From the NCBI RefSeq assembly GCF_032362555.1, contig NC_083509.1, forward strand, positions 9,199,001 to 9,263,000: a stretch of DNA of 64,000 nucleotides, written 5' to 3'. Positions within the stretch are counted from its first letter, which is position 1. Every line of letters starts with the position of its first letter. The translations under genes and the position numbers were made by a program. The stretch is from Amyelois transitella (lineage: Eukaryota; Arthropoda; Insecta; Lepidoptera; Pyralidae). Under the pieces are notes generated by a model. It worked only from the letters and a program-made list of their open reading frames with translations, had not been told where the DNA came from and did no database searches. Of this stretch, positions 24,378-36,159 are shown piece after piece.

Positions 24378-26604
24378 ATGATTCAACGCGAGTATCAAAT
24401 GAACAACGGGTTTAGTACAGGAGAAGAAGATTCCAGAGGTAATTTGGATCAAATATGCTGCCTTGTGGATGACGGTGAAAGATGTAGACGGTCTGCGGGT
24501 AACGCCGCATATAGCAAGCGCATTCAGAAGACTGTCGCGCAGAGGAGGCTCAAACTGAACTTAGACCACCAGGTAAGGTATCATGTGGAATTTTTTTATT
24601 GTATATTATATTATATTATCATATAACAACTCCTTATTAAAAATACCACTACTTTTCATAAAGTTGATTTTGTGCTAGTTATAATGTTCTAAAGTTTTGT
24701 GTCTGGCATGTGAGGGATGGAGATGAAAATAAATTTCACATGTCTACCTCTATGTACTAATTATCATTACAGAGGATTATTTGTTTAAAAGTTCTTTGTA
24801 TTTAACTCAGCCATATGGGTCACATACCCAAGCTTGATTAACACCCTAGAGATAATATGTAAAGGTGTCAATAATTTGTGGATAACACAAGATGTTTATT
24901 CACAAAAATTGGCAAGGAATGTCTTCCCCTCATCCTCATGTCCTTATTAAAAAAAATAGACAAAATCATATGAATGTATCAAAGCTGAATAATTAACAAA
25001 TTAATATGCTGGCACTGTGTGTACTCATAAACCTGTGGTTTCACTATTATGTTAATTGTAGAATAGGTTTATTTAATTTTGGACATTACTGTTAAGTTTT
25101 ATTCAAATACATCCATCCACGAGTAGAGAAAATGTATGTGAGTGACATGATTATTTTGTGAGACAAACTCAACTTACCTGTATGATATTTACAAACTTTG
25201 AAAATTAGTTGGGGAACTACTTGTCCATGTGGGGGTATATATTTACAAATTTGGCAAATTAGTTTGGAAACTATTTGCCCTGGTGGGATTTATTTACAAA
25301 CTAGGCAAATTAATTGGGGATTTATTTGTCCATGTGGTAGGTATATATGTACAATACCTGGAAAATTATTGAACTGGAATGGAATGCTTGGCATGGGTAG
25401 ATTTTGCTATAACTATAGTATGATTATTGTGTATTTCCTAATTTCCTAGTACTGATAAAAAAAAGAATAGGACCACTCCATCTTGTTCCCTTGGATGTTA
25501 TAAAAGGCTACTAAGGGATAGGCTTATAAACTTGGGATTCTTCTTTAGGCATGGGCTAGCAACCTGTCACTATTCGAATTTCAATTCTATCATTAAGCCA
25601 AACAGCTGAATGTGGCCTATCATTCTTTCAAGACTTCTGGCTCTGTCTACCCCCAAGGGATACAGATGTGATTATATGAATATGAATGAATGTTATTATC
25701 TTTCTAATTTCTCTATATATTTTTCCAGGCACGGCATACCTATATCTGTGATTACCATAAAAATATGATACAATGTGCAAGGACTAAACAAAGGAGGCTC
25801 AAAGACTCTGAGGATGATAGCAATGAGGCAGAAATGGACTCACCTGAAATAGACTGGTTCCAATTACAAGTACCCACTTTGAGGAGGTACAAGAAGCATT
25901 ACAAGGTTCCAACGAGGCCTGGGTGGAACAAAGCTCAATTAGCTGAAGTAAGTGTACTTCAAAACTTTTAAAAGCTCAGATTAGTCGCATGTATTATTAG
26001 TTATAGATCTATCCCCACACATCAGTGCCATTTCAGGGATGTGGCTCACTATCTGAATCTCAATTCTATCATAAATTCATTCAGCTGAACATGGCCTTTT
26101 AGTCTTTTCAAGACTGACCAACCATAAGGATGATGCATTTGGTAAGCCCAAGAAAAATATGATGAGGTAGAAGTTTATCACGTTACATAACTTCTACTTT
26201 ATTAAGTACCTGTATATTGAGAACTAAACCATATAAGTATATTCTTTTTTTTTTTTTTGTGCTACTACTGGACTGAGGTATCCATTTCCTCCAAAGAAAT
26301 AATGTGTGGCTGACTGTCAGACAGTTAAATATATTGAGTGGAAGTTTAAATCCATGGGTGTCCCTGAAGGTGGGAAGGGGAGTCCCGAGAGGACATCCCT
26401 TTAATCCCACAGGTACAGGAAGTAAGCATAATATAGTCCTTATTATATTTTTAATAATGACTTTCTTTTTTACAGGCTATTCAAAAACACTTCAAGTCAT
26501 TGCCGGTTAATGAGAAAGAAATCACTACATACTTCATTTACATGGTAAAAACAAATGGCAATAAGTTGGACCAGAAAAATGGAATAAACTCAGATTCCCT
26601 TTGA
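24378..26604 (+). CDS. Sap30: SAP30, Sin3 histone deacetylase complex subunit (3 exons)
   Basis: Exons 24378-24572, 25729-25947 and 26476-26604 (stop 26602-26604) join in phase 0 to give 180 residues. I chose the ATG at 24378; an in-frame ATG at 24399 would shorten the protein by seven residues. The N-terminal zinc-binding module has C28 and C36 (CLVDDGERC) and, across the first splice junction, C72 and H75 (YICDYH), the Cys-Cys-Cys-His spacing of SAP30. The C-terminal half has [16 protein letters not shown] and [10 protein letters not shown], the Sin3-binding region. The family bridges Sin3 and class I histone deacetylases in nuclear repression complexes. The length fits insect SAP30. A copy of the 265-bp repeat occupies part of intron 1. 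The 3' end converges on RRP45. Confidence 0.95.
25455..25690 (+). repeat. Common 265-bp repeat
   Basis: Copy lacking the first bases, in SAP30 intron 1, starting at AAGAATAGGACCACTCC and ending about 40 bp before the exon 2 acceptor. Confidence 0.8.
26030..26125 (+). repeat. Common 265-bp repeat, middle fragment
   Basis: Carries ATCTGAATCTCAATTCTATC and the AGTCTTTTCAAGACT hairpin only. SAP30 intron 2. Confidence 0.6.
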
Positions 26605-28778
26605 ATTTGTGTATGTAACTGTTATGGAAAGAATATGTAGTTTTAAAACTAGAATTAGGTCCATGACTCCTCAATTTTCTCTAAAGTTTTCAATCTATGA
26701 TCTAGATGTATTATAAAAGTTTAGATTTATGAATTGGGAATCATTATATACTTTGAAGTATATTACTTCATGCCAAAATTGTGAATGCTGCAGAATGCAT
26801 GTACATAGCATTGATCAAGTCTATTAATTTATTGTATGATGTCGTGCTGTTGCCGTCTCCCCTGCGCCCTCTTCACCAGCCATATATAAGATCGCGCGCG
26901 CGCCCCGGATCCCTTTCTCCTTTGGTCTACTCCGGCGCTCACCAGGTTACGTAGCTCGCTATCCTCAGGCTTGCTAGATCTCTTGTCTATATCTACACCC
27001 ATGCTCTCTTAAAAATTGTTGAACAAGTCCAGTAAAGTTGACGTTTTCTATGAATTTTTAAATTATCTATCATCACCCTTACCTGTGACGTTTTACCTTA
27101 ACGTGACAGTGGCGTCCGATAAAAAAGGCAAGACACGAGGTCTGGTGAGTTTAAGCCCTGACTTACTGTTTATTTTTTACCGTTAAAAAGGTCGTAAAGT
27201 GTTTTTTTAACCAGTGTTCGACAGTCACTTTTGTATTGTTTGCGCGGTGTATGTGGTACGGTACTATGTGGATATACTTTTTTTATTTTAATATATAGGC
27301 TTTCTGTCGCACAATAGCTGTTTTAATTTAATTTCTAAAGACAACTTTTGAACGGCTTTCGTACCTAGTTTTTGCAGATTTTTTTCCTTCCTCCGCCGTT
27401 TAGTTTTTATTATGCCTTATTGAATAAAATTTTCTTTATTTAATAAAGCCCAACTTAAGATGAAAACTTAATATGAAATTAAATTTTGAACGGCTATATT
27501 TCTAAAGCACAACGGTGGATGAATGACGTAAAAAAATTCATAAACTTTCGTTCGATTCTCCTTCTGAGGATATATTAACGTCTGTCTATTCTCCCGAAGA
27601 CAACATAGCCGCGGTTAAGCACTTTCTGTTGCGGGTTTAATAACAAAAGTAGGTACTTACTCAATGGTTAAACTTATATGCGTTCTTTCATTCTCTCTGA
27701 ATAAATTTATGACAACTTATAATATATCCGAAACTTAAATATGTACTTTCTTTTGATTTCGAAATATATTTACATGATGCATTGCGAAAGATAGTGTTCC
27801 TGGTTGGGTCCGTGTCAGTTACGCCAAAGTGAACTAGATAAATATGTAATATTCTGCACTGAATTATGGACATAGTATGTATGTATCATTGATTGCTTTC
27901 AAAAGTTTGTATTACCGTAGCTGTAGGATTTTATTGGATAATAAAATCTCAAAAAAACTTAGGTTTTAAAGTCATTCTGTCGCCTAGGTGGCTTAGTTAT
28001 TTTATCACCCTAGTTGTTATAAGGCAAGACAAATGCTAGTGTTGTATGCCTAGCCTCAAATGGTACATTCAAAAACTTAAATATTTAAGCTGTGTATTTT
28101 CTTATTAATTTTTCGTTATTATATTTTGTTACTTTTCAATATTTTTCTTTGGTTCTGAAAACGTTTACTGTACTAAGTTACCGCTGGCGGATAGTTGAAC
28201 TTATGATTCCATACGAAAAGTTCTTGAAAGTATCAATCAATGCCAAGCAAAATTCACGGAAGCACCACTGGTTTTTATTCATTTTGGTCCTTCTTTATGT
28301 CAAATTCGCAATTTCTAATTGTGATTCTCAATGTTTCTTTGTAATTAGTTGCTTTGAAATACAGAAGTGAAAATAATTTATCTCTTACTTAAGCTTAGTT
28401 AGACCAATTTTATTTTGTTTATTCTATGTAGTGCTCATTCATATTGTAGTAAAGATTATGAATTTGAGAATCCCAAGGATTCATTATAAATATCCGGTTA
28501 GTGTCAATCTTGCATTGTTTCCAAAATAAATTATTTAGTAAGCAAAACTTTAATCTTGAATATTGTATAAAATGTTTAGTTTTCAACCTTATTGTTTGTG
28601 TTTAATAGTGATCGAATTTAACTGGAAAAATATTTCTTCAACTAATACCGGATGTATTTCTGATTTTAATAGAGCCTTACTATGTTATCGATATGATTGT
28701 TGAGATGAGGGAAATGCAATGGCTAAAATGTTCAGAAAGATAACACGAGTTAATTGTAAAGTGTAAATTTATTACATT
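26605..28778. other. SAP30 3' UTR and SAP30-RRP45 intergenic region
   Basis: The first 200 bp are probably SAP30 3' UTR. Positions 26836-27140 look like an LTR plus primer-binding-site remnant. The remainder (27.2-28.7 kb) is AT-rich with no recognisable gene; the short open segments at 27688-27873 and 28092-28370 have no family resemblance. Confidence 0.5.
26836..27140 (+). mobile_element. Possible LTR retrotransposon 5' end remnant
   Basis: A TGTATGATG start is followed by a CATATATAAG TATA-like motif at 26881-26890, a GC-rich downstream part and, at about 27105, AACGTGACA directly followed by GTGGCGTCCGAT. That last junction resembles an LTR end plus tRNA primer-binding site. No gag or pol sequence follows, so it is a truncated insertion. 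Boundaries are estimates and no second LTR was seen. Confidence 0.4.
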
Positions 28779-28784
28779 TTATTT
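28779..28784 (-). terminator. RRP45 poly(A) signal
   Basis: AATAAA on the minus strand about 17 nt after the RRP45 stop; another lies at 28773-28768. The implied 3' UTR is very short. Confidence 0.5.
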
Positions 28785-28800
28785 AAGAAACATACGTCTT

Positions 28801-31800
28801 TTAATCTTCCTCTGATCCTGATGAAACTTCTATCCAAGTCGACGCTCCTTTCTTGACGACGATTTCGGCAGTTTGAGGTAATGATGCGACAACTGAAAAC
28901 AAAAATTATAAGGATTTTTTACATACAGTTGACGTGAGACGTGGCTGCGTCAATAAATAACACTAGATATATAAATATCTAAAATTCAGATCAAACAGAA
29001 AATATAATTTTCAATCTCGACCTTGATCTCTTGGCAAACACTTCCAACACATTTCAATTCTAAGTTTGGATAATTGTAAAGTTGACGTTGTTGAAGAAAA
29101 TGCTGCAGTGCAGTTTGTTACCGCATCTTCTGCACTGACGCTTTGGAAGCGGCAGTAAACTTAATTTTAAGTTATTTATTTGACGTCAACCAATGTTGTG
29201 AAACTAAAAAGAAATGACAATTATTATGTAATATTGAAGTGTCCCATAATATTGAAAGTTTTTAACTTGATTGCATCAAGTGACAGATACTCCGATCAAT
29301 CAATTATTTATTTGTCAAACGTGATATATTATTACAGATGATAGTACAAGATAATAATAATAGTACCTACAAGAAGGATATTATATGTTTTGCTATAAAT
29401 TAAGTCTGTTTCGCTTTCACGGCTTAACCAGTAGAATGATTTAAATTAAATTTTGTATGAATTGATTATCCTAGGTGAAACTATCTCGCCTCTGTGTGTG
29501 CTCTTTGACCATATTTTCCGAGATTGAGTACGTCAAGTTTTTACAGGAACTTGCAGGGCATATTCAGCTATATTAAATCGGTAAACGCTGTACTATGTGA
29601 ATGTACCTATTCCCTTAATTGCCTTATACCACATCCATGAGAAAGGGTCCTATTTAAAAGTGCCGGGAATCACACGGCAAATACCTAACCTAGGCCAAAC
29701 AGTCAATTTTTTTAAAGGGATTCCCCATCAGGAAACCAAAAGTAAAGAAATAAAACCATTTACCGTCATATTTGCTGGGCTCTGGTTTCTCCATCTCGAA
29801 GTCCTCTTCCATTTCCTCATCTTCATCATCATTCTTCATGACATCAGTGCTGTAACTCTTGAGACGAATGTTGAGATCCTTCCGACTCAGTGAAAGCATG
29901 TGGTCCGTAGTAATTATATCACGGAAGCTAATTTTCTCGCGTTTTTGCCTGGAAAACATTTTTTTCTCAATCAGTGCCTACCAGTTCAAATACAACAACA
30001 AACAAAATACATTGACAGGTACCTGTCAATGTATTTTGTGTAGGCATAGCTATGCCAATAATTATATACTTACCTACCAACTCACAACTCAAACCACCTT
30101 AATCAAAATCAAATCTAGATCACCTGGTCTAGAGACTTGAAAGCGGCATGCCTAAGGTCCATTAAAGAGGATATCCCCAAAATTTTCCGTGTGGTTCCCG
30201 TCACCAATAAAAGAAAGAATATGACCACTCCATCTCGTTCCCATGGATTTTGTAAAAGGCGACTAAGGGATAGGCTTATAAACTCTTAAAGGGAATCTTC
30301 TTTAAGGCGACAGGCTAGCAACCTGTCACTATTTGAATCTCAATTCAATTATTAAGCCAAACAACTGAACGTGGCCTATCAGTCTTTTCAAGACTGTTGG
30401 CTCTGTCTACCTCACAAGGGATATAGACGTGATTATATGTATGTATCTATGTATCCTCAAAATTTTCCTTATAAGAGGGAGAAATCGCAAGCGTATTCTA
30501 ATGTCAATATAAAGATTAATTATGTATGAAAAATAGAACGATAGCATATTTGCGGTATTTTTATCTTATCAAAAATGTATCCAGTACTATTTCTTTGTTT
30601 CTATTGTTTATTGCACACTGCAATTACAACTACTTGTAGATATTCATTGTTCACAATATTTAGGTGAACTTTATTACGTTAATCAGTTTCTAGGTATGTT
30701 AATTGGGGACAATAATGTTGACCAAGTATTAAACTACTTAGTGGAACCCCTAACAAACGCTTTTTGAAATATTTTGATCGATTTAAACATTGATTTATAG
30801 GAACTATGATCCGTTTAGATTCGTTAGTTAAAAACTGAAAAGAGACTATATTTGTGAAAAAAGCCAAAAATTTGTGTTTTTGTTTGTAGCAAAAAAACCT
30901 TTTTAAACAGTCAGGACAGTTTTTGTTGAAATTTGGCACATACTAGACTTGACCTTCGAGAAAGCTTCGGGCAATATTGAATATATATACGGCCTCTGTG
31001 GCGCAGGGGTAGTACGCTTGTCTGTGACATCGGAGGTCTCGGGTTCAAATCCCGGCCAAGGCATGATGAGATAAGAACTTTTTTTGATTGGCCTGGGTCT
31101 TGGATGGTTATCTATATAAGTATTTATTTTAAAATATGTATAGTATCGTTGAGTTAGTATCTCGTAACACAAGTCTCGAACTTACTTCGAGGCTAACTCA
31201 AATAGTGTAATTTGTCCCGTATATGTATATGTATGTATATATATTTACCTCCTCGTGTCGTCCATATTGATTGTACTTTTTACTAAGTCAACAACCTCTT
31301 TGCATCGCTCCGCTGCATTCAATATGGCTTTATGTACGACACTAGAGTTGTACAACGCTGCTCCAGTAAGGTTCAGAAGACATAGCTCTTTATACTGGTT
31401 CATGGCAACAGCAAGAAGTCCCCCTCCGGTGCAAACGCCCTCATCTGTGCTGCTGGTGCATACTGACTCTTCAATCGAAGTTGGATCCGATATGAGAGTA
31501 CTGAAAAGTGTTTTGCTATTATTATTAGTATTTTATACTTCTGTTCTGAAGGCACTTTCTACTATGTATGGGAGGAAATACCTGATGATATATGTATCAG
31601 TAGGCAGCTTTGATTAAATGATAATTAAATATCTTTATATTAGCTTATTTAGCCCTTTATCAAATCTTCTTGGTTGCCTTATAATATTGTTGGTTTTAAT
31701 GACATGGAAAACTGATACAAGTACTTTTATACAAGTTTTTGGCATTTTCGGAATAAAATGACTAATGAAGTAAGTATGTATTAATTTATACAAACAATTT

Positions 31801-33676
31801 TGAAGGGAATATCAAAATCAAAATATTAAATACGTAAGCTTTTTATCACTTGATTATGGCAGTAAGCTGTCACTTCAGAGTATAATGTTGTCATCTAGCT
31901 AAGTTTGTTCTCTATGAATATACTTACTCATTACCGAAAATGGCAAATGTCAAGCATACTGGATAATGATAAAGCACTGTAGGTATCGGATCCTTCTCCG
32001 CTATGGTGTGAATGATGACGCTGTCCCCACTTCTCGTTACATCTGGCCGTTTGAAATGAGCTAACGATGTCAGAGTGGCAATACTTGCACACTCTATTAC
32101 GTTACCAGCGTGATTCAGAACTTTCACATCCACTCTTAGTGACCAGACCTGAAATTGTATAATTTAAGTTTTAATACTTCGGGGCCTTTGGATTCGCCTT
32201 TGACCATGTTTCGAGATAAGGTGATTATTACATTAAGAGACTGCTTTCAAACCCAATCCAGGATCATGAATAAAAGGCACACCCAAGTCAAGGATTTCTA
32301 CCATTGCTGAAAGTACTACTAATATTTGCATCCTCACCACTCTGAAGAGGAGCTTGGGGTGTGCCTTTAACCATGGATCCAAGATTGGATGAGTCAGGTT
32401 TTTACACAACTCTCTCTGACTTTCGCAACCGTTGCAGGAGAAGCTAGCCTGTATTGGATTGATACATACATATAATCATGTCTATATCCCTTGCGGGGTA
32501 GACAGAGCCAACAGTCTTGAAAAGACTGATAGGTCACATTCAGCTATTGGATTGATCATGGTTACATATCCAGTTGCCTGAATGTGAAGGTTTACAATTA
32601 TAAATTACCTTTTCTTCCACTACTATACACAGTGATTCCAGGTCAATGCATTTTGAGTCCTTGTAACACTTTTCCAATAATCTATTTAGGTACACAGTAA
32701 GGTCTGTTTGTCTGTTCGCCTCAAATTGTGGTGCTGCCATAGGGCTTATCTCAACATTGATGTATAAAATACCCTCATTAGGCCTTATTTGTTTTGGTTG
32801 AGTAACTTCACACGTAACTTGTGCCAACACTCTGTAACATAAATACACAAAATGGTTTAAACCCTTTTTGTACTAATAAACTCTTTTACAGAGTCTACAT
32901 AAAGATTTATAAATATGGACAAGTTAAAGGGGTGTAGAGATTGTAACAAGTGGAAAATTGTAGTGTCATTTTATATCATTTCAGATAACTGTATGACCCA
33001 ATGGTATGATATGCTATAAACCTGCACATATAATATATAAAACGTCCATCAACAGCCTGGTTATATATTTTGTGAGGGTTGTAGCTTTGATAATACGCTA
33101 AGTAAGACTGATAAAGTTCCTGCAGTGAAAAGTTATAAAGATAGGACCACTCCATATCTTTCCCATGATGTCGTAAAAGCCGATTAAAGGAAAGTCTAAG
33201 AAAGTTGGGATTCTTCTTATAGGCAATGGGCTAACAACCTGTCACTATTTGCATCTAAATTCAATTTTAAGCCATACTGAATGTTGCCTTAACTGTTGGC
33301 TCATAAGAGATAAATATATATACTTGATATAAAGTATATAGTGTAATAAATAGGTACTTAATGAGCGGATTTTGGACCAACGTTCATATATTATCTTGAA
33401 ATAAAAGAGTGTGTGTCCATACACTTAAACTTACTTTGTTTCACCAAGGGATACAATGCAACTTCCATAATCTGACCCGAAAGATATCTCTAGATTTCTA
33501 CTCTCATTGTAATTTCGGCCATCTAATCGCTGAAACCAGAAATATCCATTAAATATAGAAAATAATATGAACTGAAAAATGATCATTTATAGTTTTATAT
33601 GAAGTCTTACATGTCCTTGAGATACAATCTTCTGTATAAAATTCTTTTCACATGTAGATAAAAACACGTCCCTCAT
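28801..33676 (-). CDS. Rrp45: Exosome complex component RRP45/EXOSC9 (7 exons)
   Basis: Exons in transcript order: 33676-33611, 33529-33435, 32831-32609, 32148-31928, 31500-31249, 29948-29764 and 28892-28801 (stop 28803-28801). Phases agree and give 377 residues. The N-terminus reads MRDVFLSTCEKNFIQKI, then RLDGRNYNESRNLEISFG and VLAQVTCEVTQPKQIRPNEG, which identify the RNase PH-fold subunit RRP45. Later blocks include GNVIECASIATLTSLAHFKR and GGGLLAVAMNQYKELCLLN. In eukaryotes this subunit pairs with RRP41 in the inactive nine-subunit ring that channels RNA to the catalytic exosome subunits. The tail is acidic (DDEDEEMEEDFEMEKPE, ending GSEED). Human EXOSC9 is about 439 residues, so the C-terminal extension is shorter here. 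Introns hold a SINE, several 265-bp repeats and a perfect palindrome. Confidence 0.95.
29085..29265 (+). repeat. Dispersed repeat, copy 2
   Basis: Contains GCTGCAGTGCAGTTTGTTAC, GGAAGCGGCAGTAAACTTAA and AAATGACAATTATTATG. The second half matches 15484-15590. Lies in the last RRP45 intron. The family is unidentified. Confidence 0.55.
30002..30039. repeat. Perfect 38-bp palindrome
   Basis: The sequence is its own reverse complement with no spacer; its centre is GACAGGTACCTGTC (30014-30027). It lies in RRP45 intron 5, about 55 bp upstream (transcript sense) of the exon 6 acceptor, so it could form a hairpin near that splice site. Confidence 0.9.
30184..30455 (+). repeat. Common 265-bp repeat, near full length
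   Basis: From CCGTGTGGTTCCCG to the ATATGTATGTAT tail. Lies in RRP45 intron 5, antisense to the gene. Confidence 0.85.
30991..31232 (+). mobile_element. tRNA-derived SINE, full-length head
   Basis: The head GGCCTCTGTGGCGCAGGGG carries an A box and GGGTTCAAATCCCGG a B box, both in tRNA-like positions. The body continues with GAGTTAGTATCTCGTAACAC and ends in TTTGTCCCGTATATG plus a TATG-rich tail. Related pieces are at 1335-1455, 22483-22613 and 63811-63970. The element ends about 16 bp from the 5' splice site of RRP45 exon 5 (exon end 31249), in antisense orientation. Confidence 0.8.
32463..32555 (-). repeat. Common 265-bp repeat, 3' fragment
   Basis: Starts with CATATAATCATGTCTATATC and includes the AGTCTTGAAAAGACT hairpin, then breaks off. 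RRP45 intron 3. Confidence 0.7.
33135..33320 (+). repeat. Common 265-bp repeat, degenerate
   Basis: Recognisable from GATAGGACCACTCCATATCT to AACTGTTGGCTCATAAGAGA with internal losses. RRP45 intron 2. Confidence 0.6.
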
Positions 33677-34119
33677 TTTAAATTACGGTTAAGATAAATA
33701 TAAATAAATATTATTATTTGTTTACTACACAGAAGCACTGAAATCCGACATGCATTTTTGAGGTTATTCTTGTTCGTACATCATTGTCAATTTGACATAG
33801 TGATACATGACTTTGACGTTTTATCTTTTTTTTTGAAGCTCTGACCACTATACCAAATATCAAGAATTTTATACAAAGCCATGACGAGCATAACGAGACT
33901 TCCGCTACTCCTTTTCCCCCGGTATCTCGTTCAGGACTGCTGAAGCTAAGAGCTTAGTCCCACAGCCACCGACAAAGTCATTCCTGATTTCCATGCGGAG
34001 CATGCCTACCTTGACATGTATGTACCTAACACGCCTAGCTTGCTAGTTGCTGTTCTTCCCACGCGGATATGGAAGGGTACGGTAAGGGAACAGCTTATAT
34101 AATTTGGGATTCAAATTCA

Positions 34120-34270
34120 AACTTTTATTATCGATTCTTTTCTTTAGGCGTTGAGTTAGCAACCTATCACAATCTGACTTCTATTACTAAAAACACATTA
34201 ATAAAGCCATTTACCTGAACGTGGCCTTCAAGTCTTTTGGAGACTAATGGCTTTATCTATCCAGTAAGTG
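34120..34270 (+). repeat. Common 265-bp repeat, degenerate
   Basis: The spacing of TTTAGGCGTTGAGTTAGCAACC and CTGAACGTGGCCTTCAAGTC identifies it. Ends are unclear. Confidence 0.45.
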
Positions 34271-34695
34271 CGAAAGACATGAAATATGTAGGTACTTATG
34301 TACACATTCTACATAGTGAGCTACATAGGAAAGCATACATGCGTATAGAAGGTGGTACCTATACTTATTCTTGTACTAGCTTTTGCCCGCGGCTTCGCCT
34401 GCGTTAATTTCGCTTCCATAAAAAGATTGCTTAGATTAAGAGCCTTGCATTGACATAAACTAATATTATGCAAAAAAATAGATGTGCCTACGTGAGTGCG
34501 TGTTTGAGGATGCTGTTCAATCATGCAAATTCAACTGGATAGATTTTGATGAAACTTACATACGTACACGGGAAGAATAATGCCTGGAATAGAACATAAT
34601 TTATTTTTCCTACAAAAGCAAAGTCCCGGGGGCGCAGCTGTTAAAAAACGAATAAATTCTAAAGACAAAAAAAAGGTAAGTATAATAATGGAAAG

Positions 34696-35460
34696 TTAAA
34701 GTATCTCTTTGTATACAACATTTGCTGTCTTGCCCATTGGAGACATCACAAATAAACTGTCACAGCTGGTGACCCGCGAGCAAGCGACGTAGAGCTGTCC
34801 GTGTGAGAAGCAATTCGTCCTGAGGTCGACTCCGGCTGCTCCAAGACCTTGCGATTTGTTAATTGTCGCCGCGAAACATATAGCCACTGGAAACTGTACA
34901 CGCTTAAATTGAAATGCAAAGTGTTGGGAATGAGGGGAATGCGCGGTATCAAAACAATTTCACCAGCTGCACAACCAGTAAGGATTTTAGCTTCTATAAT
35001 ATTGTTATGAAGCGATACCACTTTAAGGCGAGTCCCATTACAACGTTTCGGCGGCGTTAAGTTGCGTAGCAACATAATTGGTATGCCTACTTTTAGTGCA
35101 ATTGTATGCGCGGGCAGTCCAGATGCCGAAAGTGAATTAAGGAACTCTACCGGATAAGTTGTAGCATCGGTACTATCTAAAACTGTATTTATGGATTGGT
35201 ATATAATTTTTTTTCCAAAATACTTAAATTATTAGCAGCTTGTTGCTCATTTTTGGGTGTTAGGATTGCTCGCTCGCATATCCAAGAATCCTCGTGATGA
35301 ATTATTTGGGATAGGTCTCCATAAACGAAATGGATAAGTTCCTCCACCGAAGTGACTACTTGACAGAGGTTCTCTGGCAGAGTCACCAATCCGTTCGATT
35401 CAGGCAACGTACCATTACCGATTTTTAATAACACATTTGAGAATTCTTGCGCTCGAGGGT
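34696..35460 (-). pseudogene. Helitron Pif1-like helicase remnant (C-terminal part)
   Basis: Minus-strand segments in different frames spell successive parts of a Helitron-type Pif1 helicase: NLCQVVTSVEELIHFVYGDL and ERAILTPKNEQ (35189-35434), PVEFLNSLSASGLPAHTIAL followed by MLLRNLTPPKRCNGTRL (about 34960-35170), and ATINKSQG with DLRTNCFSHGQLYVACSRVT ending at a stop at 34696. At least two frame changes and the loss of residues after KSQG show it is dead. The Rep domain and upstream helicase motifs are absent. The flanking AAATTCTAAAGACAAAAAAA may be part of the element. Confidence 0.85.
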
Positions 35461-35480
35461 TAACCTAACCTAACCTAACG
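35461..35480. repeat. Short interstitial telomere-type tract
   Basis: Just over three units of CCTAA, the complement of the insect telomere repeat TTAGG, beginning GTTAACCTAACCTAACC. It adjoins the Helitron remnant. Too short to indicate a former chromosome end on its own. Confidence 0.7.
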
Positions 35481-35644
35481 TATTACGTGTTAGACTTAAT
35501 TTCCTAACCTGAGGCCAGAGTATGGATCGTTTGAGACATGCGCTTACTTCATCAGCTCTAGTACCTACCTCGGCTTATTACGGGTAGAGTCTGGCGGAAA
35601 TCACCACAAAATAATACAGTGGTGGTTAACCATGGAAAAACGAA

Positions 35645-36080
35645 TTTTTAATTAATTAAAAAATTTGCCAGCGGCTACAATCGCGTTATTTCTTAAATTC
35701 TTATGTGGCGCCATCTCGTATCGGGTGGTCAAAAAATAAATATCTAAACCACGGGAACTAAATCAATGGTGAAACGGTAAGTACTGACGTTGCTATATGT
35801 GTGTTATTCCTGCTAATCTTGAGGAACATGGCAACCGTGGCCGATGCAGGGTGCGTCAAACTACCTACATAAAAAAATCTTCTCATACATAAAAAAAAAT
35901 CTTCTTAAAGATGTGGTGAAACAGTAAGTACTGGCGAAACTAAAATTACTTAATTAAAATTTAATTAATTAAAAATTTTGCCGGCGGCTACAATCGTGTT
36001 ATTTCTTAAATTCTCATGAGGCGCCATCTCGTATCGGGTGGTCAAAAAATAAATACCTAAACCACGGGAACTAAATCAAT
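35645..36080 (+). repeat. Local direct duplication
   Basis: Positions 35645-35769 and 35958-36080 are close copies sharing GGCGCCATCTCGTATCGGGT and ACCACGGGAACTAAATCAAT. A second motif, GTGAAACGGTAAGTACTG (35769) and GTGAAACAGTAAGTACTG (35921), follows the first copy but precedes the second. Short A-rich TCTTCT repeats lie between. No coding sequence. Confidence 0.85.
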
Positions 36081-36159
36081 AAACAAAGCATAATGAATTA
36101 AATCAATAAAATACTATTTTTTTAATCATCATAATAAATATAAGAATTAATTATTTAAA

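Noticed and set aside
30991..31065. Functional tRNA gene
   Set aside because: The A and B boxes are good but the same body and tail follow related copies elsewhere, so it is a SINE head.
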